Shown: positions 6,061 through 13,717 of the stretch, piece after piece
Layout of the letters: every line of letters begins with the position of its first letter
Numbering within the stretch: position 1 is the stretch's first letter
Source of the DNA: an uncultured Treponema sp.
GTDB lineage: Bacteria; Spirochaetota; Spirochaetia; Treponematales; Treponemataceae
Length of the DNA: 16,680 nucleotides
Assembly (NCBI GenBank): GCA_937893155.1
Contig: CALBGU010000252.1
Coordinates: forward strand, 1-16,680
Direction: 5' to 3'
Translations under genes and position numbers: made by a program
Notes under the pieces: model-generated
What the model was told of the DNA's origin: nothing
Database searches by the model: none
What the model saw: only the letters and a program-made list of their open reading frames with translations

Positions 6061-7350
6061 ATGCAAATTACAAGAAATCGCTATTTGGATAAACTTATCT
6101 CATGTATGTGGGACGGACAGGTAAAAGTAATCACTGGTATAAGGCGTTGTGGAAAGTCCTATCTTTTACGAACTCTTTTTAAGAATTATCTTTTGGAGCA
6201 AAGAACGAAGGTTGAGAATATTCTTTCTTTTGAGCTAGATTTGACACGTGATATTCGTTTTAGGAATCCTTTGGAGCTGTCATCGTTTGTTTCTGAAAAA
6301 GTGCGAGGAAGCGAAGAACAATTCTATCTTTTTGTAGATGAGATTCAGTTTTCCGACCAGGTGAAAAATCCATATAATCCAGAGGGAAAGAAAATAACTT
6401 TTTATGATGCGCTGAATGATTTTCGGGAATTTGAAAATCTTGATGTGTATGTAACAGGCTCAAATTCAAAAATGCTATCATCGGATATTTTGACGGAGTT
6501 TAGAGGCAGAAGCGATGAAATTCGAGTTCACCCTCTCAGTTTTGAAGAGTTTTTTTCTGTGTACGACGGCGAAAAATCAGAGGCATTTGAAGAATATGCT
6601 TTTTATGGCGGACTTCCGTTTGTGCTTTCAAAAAAAGATGAAAGCGCAAAAATGGACTACCTTTATTCGCTGGTATCCGAAGTTTATCTGAAAGACATAG
6701 TCGAGCGGAAAAGAATTGAAAAAGAAGATGTTCTTTCACAAATCTTGAATCTTATCTGCTCGTCTGTCGGTTCGCTCACAAATCCGAAAAGAATTGCGGA
6801 TACGCTTCGTTCAAGAGAGCATATCGAAATTTCAGATGTTACGGTTTCGTCTTATATCAAGCATTTAGAAGATTCCTTTTTAATATCGGAAAGCAAACGG
6901 TATGATGTTCGCGGAAAGTCCTATTTTGATTTTCCGAACAAATATTACTGCGAGGATATAGGACTTAGAAATGCACGGATAGGATTTCGTCAGCAGGAGA
7001 TGACTCATATCATGGAAAACATAATCTATAACGAGCTGAAAATCCGGGGATTTTCCGTTGATGTTGGTGTTGTTTATTCACGGGAATACAACCAGAATAA
7101 AAATTCCGTGCGTGTACCTAGGGAAATCGATTTTGTTGCGACCAGAGGCGGAAAAAGAGTTTATATCCAGTCAGCCTTTGCTCTTCCCGATGAAGAAAAA
7201 ATCGTAACGGAGCTGAAGCCTTTTTCGCTGACGGGTGATTCTTTTCCGAAAATTATTGTCCGAAACGACATTAGAAAACGCTGGTACGATGAAAATGGCA
7301 TTTTAAATATTTCAATTACTGATTTTTTGCTTGATGACACTGTGATATAA
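6061..7350 (+). CDS. AAA+ ATPase, AAA_14/DUF4143 family
   Basis: A 429-residue protein of the widespread AAA_14-plus-DUF4143 family. GIRRCGKS (residues 26-33) is the Walker A loop, FYLFVDEIQ (88-96) is Walker B, VTGSNSKML (131-139) is the sensor-1 region and EFRGRS (146-151) holds the likely arginine finger. The C-terminal half is DUF4143, often with a nuclease-like or DNA-binding fold. The cellular role of the family is unknown; members are often found in accessory regions. I chose the ATG at 6061 because it gives the family's usual MxIxRxxYLDKLI start and has AAGG at 6051-6054; a longer frame from 5995 would place the palindrome inside the coding region. A weak promoter may lie at 5975-6003 (TTGCTT, 17 bases, TATTGT). 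It interrupts the polysaccharide locus and looks acquired. Confidence 0.88.
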   Translation: MQITRNRYLDKLISCMWDGQVKVITGIRRCGKSYLLRTLFKNYLLEQRTKVENILSFELDLTRDIRFRNPLELSSFVSEKVRGSEEQFYLFVDEIQFSDQVKNPYNPEGKKITFYDALNDFREFENLDVYVTGSNSKMLSSDILTEFRGRSDEIRVHPLSFEEFFSVYDGEKSEAFEEYAFYGGLPFVLSKKDESAKMDYLYSLVSEVYLKDIVERKRIEKEDVLSQILNLICSSVGSLTNPKRIADTLRSREHIEISDVTVSSYIKHLEDSFLISESKRYDVRGKSYFDFPNKYYCEDIGLRNARIGFRQQEMTHIMENIIYNELKIRGFSVDVGVVYSREYNQNKNSVRVPREIDFVATRGGKRVYIQSAFALPDEEKIVTELKPFSLTGDSFPKIIVRNDIRKRWYDENGILNISITDFLLDDTVI

Positions 7351-7398
7351 TTTTTCCTCAAAAATAGAAATTAGGATTTTTATAAAAAGCTCCTATGC

Positions 7399-7408
7399 GT
7401 CAAAGAAC
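7399..7408 (-). repeat. Inverted copy of the boxA-like core
   Basis: GTCAAAGAAC is the reverse complement of GTTCTTTGAC at 5894-5903, so the ATPase gene sits between inverted 10-base copies. At this length it may be chance. The rest of 7351-7490 shows a weak TAGGA/TCCTA hairpin and no recognisable gene. Confidence 0.35.
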
Positions 7409-7490
7409 AGAATTGGATTTTGTTGCCTTTGCAAAAAACTTGCATTGCAGGGTATGAAAATAGATTTTGTCTTATGACAAGGAGTTTTTT

Positions 7491-7610
7491 ATGTACATAT
7501 CTTCATCAATCCGCTGTGGCTCACTTATGCGGCGACTTACAGCAAAAAATGCGGTTTCTCTTACGCCAGAAGTTGATTCAGATGAATATTCTGGGGAGCA
7601 ATCAAAATGA
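7491..7610 (+). CDS. Possible 39-residue small protein, or remnant of a decayed gene
   Basis: An ATG at 7491 is preceded by a strong AAGGAG at 7479-7484 (6-base spacing), and the frame runs 39 codons to a TGA that overlaps the start of the following glycosyltransferase (ATGA). It therefore looks like a leader cistron coupled to that gene. I recognise no family. In another frame the same DNA (from about 7496) reads FINPLWLTYAATYSKKCGF, which resembles the N-terminal cobalamin-binding-like start of radical SAM proteins in polysaccharide loci, suggesting a frame-shifted remnant. Both readings are tentative. Confidence 0.35.
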   Translation: MYISSSIRCGSLMRRLTAKNAVSLTPEVDSDEYSGEQSK

Positions 7611-8875
7611 AACTCTGTATACTTTCACCTCGATTTCCGTTCCCAGAAAATGGAGGCGATGTGCTTCGCATAAACAATATCGCCCGCTACCTTAAAAGCA
7701 AGAACTTTGAGCTGGTGTTAATTTCATTTTATGAAGACGAAATCCGCCTCAAAAAAGAATATTTCGCGCTCTACGACACCATTTACATGATAAAGCGCAA
7801 AAAAATCGTATCTCTTGCGATGTCTCTGATTTTCGCACTGACAGGCAGACCGATTCAGTGCGGATACTATTTTTCGTTCGCGTTTCTTAAGCAACTTAGG
7901 CGCACGATAAAACGGGAATTGCCCGACGAATATATCTCGCATCTTTTGCGTATGACTCCATATCTGGAACTTACTCGCCAACAGAAAAACTCGATTGTTG
8001 AAATGACAGACGCACTTTCAAAAACTTACGCTCTTTCTGTAAAAGCAAAGGGAAATATCGTGAAAAAGTGCATTTATCGGGCGGAACTCAGCTTAATTCG
8101 TCGCTATGAAAAATATGTTGCCGCAAATTTTCCAAAAGTCGTGCTTGTTTCGGACGCGGATATTGCATATTTGCAAAAGCAATGCAGCAAAACACCAAAA
8201 AGCCTTTCTGTATATACAAATGGCGTGGAATTTTTGCCGTCACTTCCAGAAAAATATGATAGAAACAAAATCTGTTTTATCGGCAATATGCGCACTTTGC
8301 AAAATCAAGATGCGGTTTTTCATTTTGTGCAGGATATTTTTCCGCACATAAAAAAATCCGTGCCAGACGCAATGTTTGTGATAATCGGCGCGGAACCGCC
8401 TGAGCAAATTCAAAATCTTGCCGATGGAAAAAATATTGTTGTTACAGGCTTTGTCGATGACATTCAATCGGTTGTTTCAGGTTGTTGCGTTGCGGTAGCC
8501 CCTGTGCGTGTGGCGGCTGGAATCCAGAACAAAATACTTGTCGCGTTAGGTTGCGGTGTTCCTGTGGTGATGACTCCTCTGATTGCGCGCGCAATTCCAG
8601 AATTGAAAGACGGCGAAAATTGTTTCATAAAAGAAGATGAAAATGATTTTGGCGAAAAATGTGTTTATCTTATGCAGAATGATGAAATCCGCTCTGTGAT
8701 TTCAAAAAACGGATATGAAATGGTGAAAAATCAGTATTCGTGGAATGAAAAATTGAATGGATATGAGATAATAGCTAAAAATATACGGGGGGGGGTATTA
8801 AAGCATAGTAATTTTGTATCCTATTGTCATAAACTTCCTCGTCATGCCGCTTATTCTTGTGGGTGGGCGGTATGA
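7607..8875 (+). CDS. Family 4 glycosyltransferase
   Basis: A 422-residue GT-B enzyme. The start MKLCILSPRFPFPENGGDVL is typical of the sugar-transferase subgroup found in exopolysaccharide systems. KICFIGNMRTLQNQDAVFHF (about 226-245) begins the donor-binding domain, and AAGIQNKILVALGCGVPVV (about 305-323) holds the acceptor/donor site in place of the usual EGxP motif. It should transfer a sugar from a nucleotide donor to the growing glycan in the cytoplasm. A run of nine G (8787-8795) near the 3' end sets the frame: as written, the protein gains a tail of about 26 residues unlike the family and ends overlapping the next gene by ATGA. With eight or ten G it would stop within 3-6 codons. The natural C-terminus is therefore uncertain. 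Confidence 0.87.
   Translation: MKLCILSPRFPFPENGGDVLRINNIARYLKSKNFELVLISFYEDEIRLKKEYFALYDTIYMIKRKKIVSLAMSLIFALTGRPIQCGYYFSFAFLKQLRRTIKRELPDEYISHLLRMTPYLELTRQQKNSIVEMTDALSKTYALSVKAKGNIVKKCIYRAELSLIRRYEKYVAANFPKVVLVSDADIAYLQKQCSKTPKSLSVYTNGVEFLPSLPEKYDRNKICFIGNMRTLQNQDAVFHFVQDIFPHIKKSVPDAMFVIIGAEPPEQIQNLADGKNIVVTGFVDDIQSVVSGCCVAVAPVRVAAGIQNKILVALGCGVPVVMTPLIARAIPELKDGENCFIKEDENDFGEKCVYLMQNDEIRSVISKNGYEMVKNQYSWNEKLNGYEIIAKNIRGGVLKHSNFVSYCHKLPRHAAYSCGWAV
8787..8795 (+). repeat. Poly-G tract of nine, candidate phase-variable site
   Basis: Nine consecutive G in an otherwise AT-rich stretch near the end of the glycosyltransferase frame. Changing the count by one would end translation within a few codons and uncouple it from the next gene. 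A sequencing miscount is also possible. Confidence 0.8.
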
Positions 8876-9342
8876 AAAAAGTCCTCTTTCTTTCCAACAC
8901 CGCCAATTTCTCAAAGTTCAACCGTCCTTATATGCGCTGGTTCAAGGAACAGGGCTGGCAGGTGGACTATGCTTCAGCCGGCGAGGAGACCGTTCTTGAC
9001 TGCGACAATCAGTATTCCATTTCCATTGCCCGAAGTCCTTTCAGCCTGAAGAATCTCCGTGCGCTGAAAGAATTGAAAAAACTGCTTTCTGAAAATCACT
9101 ACGATATTCTCCACTGCCACACGCCCATGGGCGGCGTTATCGGGCGGCTGGCGGCAAAAAAGCTCTGGAAAGAGCATAAAATCAAGGTGATTTACACGGC
9201 TCACGGCTTTCATTTTTACAAGGGCGCGCCGCTTTTGAACTGGCTTCTGTATTACCCCATGGAAAAATGGCTGGCAGCCTGCACCGATGTGATTGTTACG
9301 ATAAATGAGGAAGATTATGAGAAAGCAAAAGAATCATTCTAG
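8872..9342 (+). CDS. Family 4 glycosyltransferase, N-terminal part (frameshifted gene)
   Basis: This 156-codon frame encodes the acceptor-binding half of an EpsD-like capsular glycosyltransferase: KVLFLSNTANFSKFNRPYM at the start, YDILHCHTPMGGVIGRLAA (about 81-99) and VIYTAHGFHFYKGAPLLNW (about 107-125). It stops after TINEEDYEKAKESF, exactly where the linker to the second domain is expected; that second domain follows in the +1 frame from about 9330. The intact protein would be about 366 residues, normal for the family. Either the gene is dead, the sequence has a one-base error, or the halves are made separately. The ATG at 8872 overlaps the previous stop, so its translation depends on the poly-G-controlled frame upstream. 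This half is richer in GC than the second. Confidence 0.8.
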   Translation: MKKVLFLSNTANFSKFNRPYMRWFKEQGWQVDYASAGEETVLDCDNQYSISIARSPFSLKNLRALKELKKLLSENHYDILHCHTPMGGVIGRLAAKKLWKEHKIKVIYTAHGFHFYKGAPLLNWLLYYPMEKWLAACTDVIVTINEEDYEKAKESF

Positions 9343-9973
9343 GATTTACAAGATTGACGGCGTAGGCGTGAACTTGGAGCGTTTTCACCCTGTTTCTGCG
9401 GAAGAAAAATCAGCGATTCGTGCGGAATTAGGATATAATACTGCGGATTTTATCATCACTGTAGTTGCGGAGTTGAATAAAAACAAAAATCAGATAATGC
9501 TCGTAAGAAAAACGGCAGAACTAAAGGCGATAATTCCAACTTTGAAAATTCTGCTCATTGGAAAAGAAACGCTCCCGATTGTGCGGGACTATGTGAGTGC
9601 TGAAAATTTTTCCGATACAGTGCAATTTTTAGGCTACCGCTCTGATGTTGATAAACTGACAATGATAAGCGACATCGCATTTTCTGCAAGTCTGCGAGAG
9701 GGGCTTCCTGTGAACATAATCGAAGCAATGGCGTGCGGAATTCCTGTCGTTGCGAGTGATAACCGCGGTCATCGCTCTCTTGTCCGCGATAAAGAAACGG
9801 GCTTCATTTTCAGTCCAAAATCAGAAAAAGAGATGCTGGACGCAATTATTCTGCTCTACAAAAATCCCGCCCTCCGAGCCGAGATGGGAGAACGAAACAG
9901 AGAGCGGGCAGAGTCTTTTTCCTTGGAAAAGGCGGTGTGCGCGATGGACGCAATTTATCACACGGTGATGTAA
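9305..9973 (+). CDS. Family 4 glycosyltransferase, C-terminal part (frameshifted gene)
   Basis: The frame encodes the nucleotide-sugar-binding half of the same glycosyltransferase. True homology begins at about RIYKIDGVGVNLERF; VVAELNKNKNQ opens the domain and SLREGLPVNIIEAMACGIPV carries the E-x7-E type GT4 motif, followed by ASDNRGHRSLV. The residues before RIYK are probably a frame artefact. Two starts are possible: ATG at 9305 without a ribosome site, or ATG at 9317 with GAGG at 9307-9310 six bases ahead, so separate translation is conceivable. A catalytic domain without its partner half should be inactive unless the two fragments associate. The stop at 9971-9973 faces the convergent kinase gene only 23 bp away. 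Confidence 0.8.
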   Translation: MRKIMRKQKNHSRIYKIDGVGVNLERFHPVSAEEKSAIRAELGYNTADFIITVVAELNKNKNQIMLVRKTAELKAIIPTLKILLIGKETLPIVRDYVSAENFSDTVQFLGYRSDVDKLTMISDIAFSASLREGLPVNIIEAMACGIPVVASDNRGHRSLVRDKETGFIFSPKSEKEMLDAIILLYKNPALRAEMGERNRERAESFSLEKAVCAMDAIYHTVM

Positions 9974-9996
9974 ATCCGTCCGTTTCACGCTCATTT

Positions 9997-12582
9997 TTAT
10001 TTCAGCACAGATTTGAGGGCTGAAAGCAACATTTTTATTTCCACCGGTTTTGCCACATGCGCATTCATTCCCGCTGAAAGCACCTCTTCTTTATCATCGT
10101 CGCTCGATTTTGCCGTCATTGCAACAATCGGGATTTCAGAGAGAGCCTTGTCGCTCAGCGAGCGGATTTTCCGCGTGGCTTCCAAGCCGTCCATCACGGG
10201 CATCATCACGTCCATCAGCACAAAATCAAAATATCCCGCGCCGCGCTGCCGCAACGTTTCTACCGCTTCCTTGCCATTTTCCGCCGTTACCGCAGAAATG
10301 CCCGCGTCATTCAAAATCAACTTGGTAATCTCGCGGCTCGTTTCATTATCCTCCACCAAAAGCGCCATACGCCCGCTCAAATCCGCACTGTCCCTTTTAG
10401 AATCGCGGCGAACACCAAAAAGCTGCGTCAAGCATAAACGGAAATCCGAAGCAAAAAGCGGCGTAGAAACGAATTTATCCACCCCTGTTTCCCGCGCCTG
10501 CGCTTCCACATCGCTCCAATCAAGCTCGGTCAGCACCACAATTTTGCCGTCCGCGCCCGCATTCTTCTTGAGTTTTCGCACATTTTCAAAAAAAGTGCTC
10601 TCTGAACCGTCATAGCCGAGCAAAAACAGCGACACCGCCGTTCCGCTTTGCTTTTTCTCGCGCGCATACTGCAAAGCACCGTCGATGTCCGCCGAAAACG
10701 TTGCCGAAAGCGAAAACCGTTTGAGCATACGACACAAACTGCCGCTCATCTCCATATCGGAATCAATCACAATCGCATTTTTGTGCGCTAATTCAGGGAT
10801 TTCCCCGTTTTTTCGCACCGAAGCAACCTTGAATTCAAGGCGCACAATCACTTCCGTCCCCAGTTGCGGCGAGCTTTTTACGCTGATTTCGCCGCCCATC
10901 ATATCCACGATATTTTTTACAATCGCCATTCCCAGCCCCGCACCAGACGAAGCAGACACCGCAGGCACATTTTCGCGGCGGAACGGCTCAAACATATCCC
11001 GCTGAAAATCCTCGCTCATTCCAATGCCGTTGTCTTTTATGCGGAACTCATACGTTGCGTAGCCCTCGCGGCGAAACGCGGTCTCAAAAATCCGCATCGT
11101 AATCGTACCGCGCGGTTTGGTGTATTTTATCGCATTGGACAGCAGATTTGAAAGCACCTGCACGAGCCTCATTCTGTCGCAGATAATATCCTCGTCCACC
11201 ACATCAATCGCGTCGATTCTAAAGTTTTGCGCCTTTGCATTCACATCGCCGATAAGAGAACTTTGCAGCGAATGAATCACATCGGCAAGATTTTCTTTTG
11301 TTTCCGACAGATTCATCTTTCCGCTTTCAATGCGGCTCATATCAAGCACATTGTTTATCATCGAAAGCAGTTGGTGCGCGCTCTTTGAGATTTTGCCCAG
11401 ATAATTCTTCACGTCCTCAGCATTTTCAAGGTGCGTGGTTGCCAGCGCAGAAAAACCCAAAATCGCATTCATCGGCGTGCGGATTTGATAGCTCATATTG
11501 TTTAGGAACACCGTTTTTGCCCAATTCGCCTGCTGTGCAAGCGACAGCGCATCGACCAGCGTGGATTGATGCTCAAAGTCGGCGATAAGGATTTCGCGCT
11601 GTTTTTTGATGTAATACACCACAAAAACACACAGCAGCGCCATACTCACAATCACCAGCACAATGTAAATCGCCAGAATTTTGCGCCGATTGCCCGAAAA
11701 CACATCGCGCGGCACATACGACATAAATTTCCACGCCGTATCCGCAATCGGAGACACCGTAACGAACGTTTCCACGCCGTTAAATGCCGTTTTGAACACA
11801 CTGATTTCGTCCGCGACAATTCTGCGGTAGAGCGTTGCCGTCTGCATATCGAACGGACGGCGCTTTTGCTCGTATTCGTCAAAAAAATTGAGGTCGGGAT
11901 TCTCTTCTTCGCTGTCTTTCCAAAAATCGCCGATGATGTAGTATCCCGCGCTGTCGATGACCGTCGTGCCGCCTTTGCCGTTGTAATCCCCGATTCTCAG
12001 GATTTTGCTCAGCGAATCCATCTGCCGCACGATAACAAAATGCGTAAACGTCTGATTTCCCACCGTAAACGGCTCAATCTCCGCGCCCGCCAAAAGATAC
12101 GTTGAGCGCAAAAGCACATTTTGGGGATTCTTAAAATCGTAGCGCACCGCAAAATGAGATTCGCTTTTTTTGCATTGCTGCACCACAAAACTCACATCTT
12201 TCACCGCATTGTCGGCACTAAACACATAGCCCGTTTCAGAAACGACCATACAATCTTCGTATTCAAAGAGATTTTTTATATGCTGCAAATGCTCTTTTAC
12301 CGCGGCAATATCGCTCAATCCCTGATATTGCATTGATTTTCCTATTTTCTCTGCGTCTCGCCACCACGTTTTAAGCACCAGTTCCAAAAATTCCCTGTCG
12401 TGCAGAGAAAGCACATTAAAAGCCTCGGTGTTTGATTTTTCCACGATTGCGCTCACAGAGCGAAACACAACACAAAATGACACGATAAAAATAACGGCGA
12501 TTGCAATAAAAACGCCGTAAATCTTCTTGCTCACAGAAAAAAATTTGGTTGGGTTTTCTGTAAGATTTCCAGTTTCTTTCAT
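9997..12582 (-). CDS. Hybrid sensor histidine kinase/response regulator with non-canonical H-box
   Basis: An 861-residue membrane hybrid kinase. A membrane span (about 20-42), an extracytoplasmic sensor domain resembling a Cache fold (about 45-295) and a second span (about 303-327) precede the HisKA helix pair. The H-box reads NNMSYQIRTPMNAI: Tyr365 and Gln366 replace the usual His-Glu/Asp. The ATPase domain looks intact (NLLSNAIKYT, IKDNGIGM, FEPF, GAGLGMAIVKNI). The first receiver (about 605-725) lacks the phospho-Asp (LFLLGYDG, Gly656) and the conserved Lys (VSTP). The second receiver (about 740-861) is complete, with Asp791 in LMDVMMPVMDG. No output domain follows. I chose the ATG at 12582 with GAGG 5 bases ahead; 12621 would add 13 residues. 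It lies 121 bp after hemB on the same strand; the ligand is unknown. Confidence 0.9.
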   Translation of the reverse strand: MKETGNLTENPTKFFSVSKKIYGVFIAIAVIFIVSFCVVFRSVSAIVEKSNTEAFNVLSLHDREFLELVLKTWWRDAEKIGKSMQYQGLSDIAAVKEHLQHIKNLFEYEDCMVVSETGYVFSADNAVKDVSFVVQQCKKSESHFAVRYDFKNPQNVLLRSTYLLAGAEIEPFTVGNQTFTHFVIVRQMDSLSKILRIGDYNGKGGTTVIDSAGYYIIGDFWKDSEEENPDLNFFDEYEQKRRPFDMQTATLYRRIVADEISVFKTAFNGVETFVTVSPIADTAWKFMSYVPRDVFSGNRRKILAIYIVLVIVSMALLCVFVVYYIKKQREILIADFEHQSTLVDALSLAQQANWAKTVFLNNMSYQIRTPMNAILGFSALATTHLENAEDVKNYLGKISKSAHQLLSMINNVLDMSRIESGKMNLSETKENLADVIHSLQSSLIGDVNAKAQNFRIDAIDVVDEDIICDRMRLVQVLSNLLSNAIKYTKPRGTITMRIFETAFRREGYATYEFRIKDNGIGMSEDFQRDMFEPFRRENVPAVSASSGAGLGMAIVKNIVDMMGGEISVKSSPQLGTEVIVRLEFKVASVRKNGEIPELAHKNAIVIDSDMEMSGSLCRMLKRFSLSATFSADIDGALQYAREKKQSGTAVSLFLLGYDGSESTFFENVRKLKKNAGADGKIVVLTELDWSDVEAQARETGVDKFVSTPLFASDFRLCLTQLFGVRRDSKRDSADLSGRMALLVEDNETSREITKLILNDAGISAVTAENGKEAVETLRQRGAGYFDFVLMDVMMPVMDGLEATRKIRSLSDKALSEIPIVAMTAKSSDDDKEEVLSAGMNAHVAKPVEIKMLLSALKSVLK

Positions 12583-12659
12583 TTTTTCCTCAAAGATGTT
12601 CAATATCATACCAGAAATCACATTTTTTTTCTATCCGTGCTTTTTTCGCTCTTCTCTTC

Positions 12660-12700
12660 AGCCCCTGTCGCACCCTGCGGCTAGGGCTGTCGCACTCTGC
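12660..12700. repeat. Nested palindrome and 22-bp-period repeat between hemB and the kinase gene
   Basis: AGCCC (12660-12664) pairs with GGGCT (12684-12688), enclosing CGCA (12669-12672) with TGCG (12676-12679). In addition 12665-12678 and 12687-12700 are 14-base direct repeats with one mismatch. On the - strand no T run follows, so it is not a standard terminator; it resembles a REP-type intergenic element. Confidence 0.5.
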
Positions 12701-12703
12701 AAT

Positions 12704-13678
12704 TTATTCCGAGAGCCAGCGAGCCGCGGAGAGCGCGTGATAGGTGATGATGATTTTTGCGCCCGCCCGCTTCATCGCCGTCAGATTTTCCAGCACAATC
12801 CGCTTTTCGTCAATCATTCCCGCAGCCGCCGCAGCCTTGACCATTGCGTATTCGCCCGACACGTTGTACACCGCAAGCGGCACGCTCACCGTCTCCGATG
12901 CCTCTTTGAGCACGTCCAAATACGCCAGCGCAGGCTTTACCATTACGATATCCGCGCCTTCTTCAATGTCCGACACAATCTCGCGCAAGGCTTCCTTTCC
13001 GTTCGCATAGTCCATCTGGTAGGTGCGGCGGTCGCCGAACGCAGGCGCGCTCAGAGCAGCATCGCGGAACGGCGAATAATAGCCCGAAGCGAACTTTGCG
13101 CTGTACGCCATAATCGCCGTGTCAGAAAAGCCGTTTTCGTCGAGCGCCTCGCGGATTTTGCCCACGCGAAAATCCATCATATCCGACGGCGCAATCACGT
13201 CCGCACCCGCGCGCGCAAGGCTTACCGACATCTTGCACAACAGCGGCAACGTCGCGTCGTTGAGGATTTTGCCGCCCTGAACCACGCCGCAATGCCCGTG
13301 GCTCGTGTATTCGCACAGACACACGTCGGCAATCGCAATGAGCTCGGGAAAATCGCGTTTCATCAAGCGGATTGCACTTTGCACCACGCCGCTTTCGCTC
13401 CACGCCTCTGAGCCGATTTCGTCCTTTTTTTCGGGGATTCCAAACAAAAGCACCGCGCGAATGCCCGCCGCACGCACTTTTTCCAGCTCCTCGCTCAACG
13501 TGTCCACCGAAAACTGAAAAATCCCCGGCATTGACGGCACCGCATTTTTTACGCCCGCACCGTGCACCACAAACACGGGATACACCAAATCGTCCACGCT
13601 CACCGCCGTTTCTCGCACCAACGCGCGAAATGCTTCACTCGAGCGAAGCCGTCTGAGTCTTTTTTTCATTTCCATCAT
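12704..13678 (-). CDS. hemB: Porphobilinogen synthase (delta-aminolevulinic acid dehydratase)
   Basis: A 324-residue HemB that condenses two 5-aminolevulinate molecules to porphobilinogen in the cytoplasm. Schiff-base lysines are in YSAKFAS (Lys195) and MVKPA (Lys248). The cysteine cluster VCLCEYTSHGHC (Cys120, 122, 130) marks a zinc-dependent enzyme, and with the chosen start these numbers agree with those of the E. coli protein. The ATG at 13678 has GGAGG at 13688-13684, 5 bases ahead; the neighbouring ATG at 13675 would have 8-base spacing and is equally possible. An ATG at 13690 is rejected because the ribosome site would fall within the gene. It follows cobA-hemD after about 275 bp filled with tandem repeats. 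Confidence 0.96.
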   Translation of the reverse strand: MMEMKKRLRRLRSSEAFRALVRETAVSVDDLVYPVFVVHGAGVKNAVPSMPGIFQFSVDTLSEELEKVRAAGIRAVLLFGIPEKKDEIGSEAWSESGVVQSAIRLMKRDFPELIAIADVCLCEYTSHGHCGVVQGGKILNDATLPLLCKMSVSLARAGADVIAPSDMMDFRVGKIREALDENGFSDTAIMAYSAKFASGYYSPFRDAALSAPAFGDRRTYQMDYANGKEALREIVSDIEEGADIVMVKPALAYLDVLKEASETVSVPLAVYNVSGEYAMVKAAAAAGMIDEKRIVLENLTAMKRAGAKIIITYHALSAARWLSE

Positions 13679-13717
13679 TTTTTCCTCCACAATAGGATTT
13701 TATTACGCTTATATGTT

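Noticed and set aside
10013..13411. Long + strand frames opposite the kinase and hemB
   Set aside because: They mirror well-supported - strand genes, have no family motifs, and show Arg/Ser/His-rich composition typical of antisense frames in GC-rich genes.
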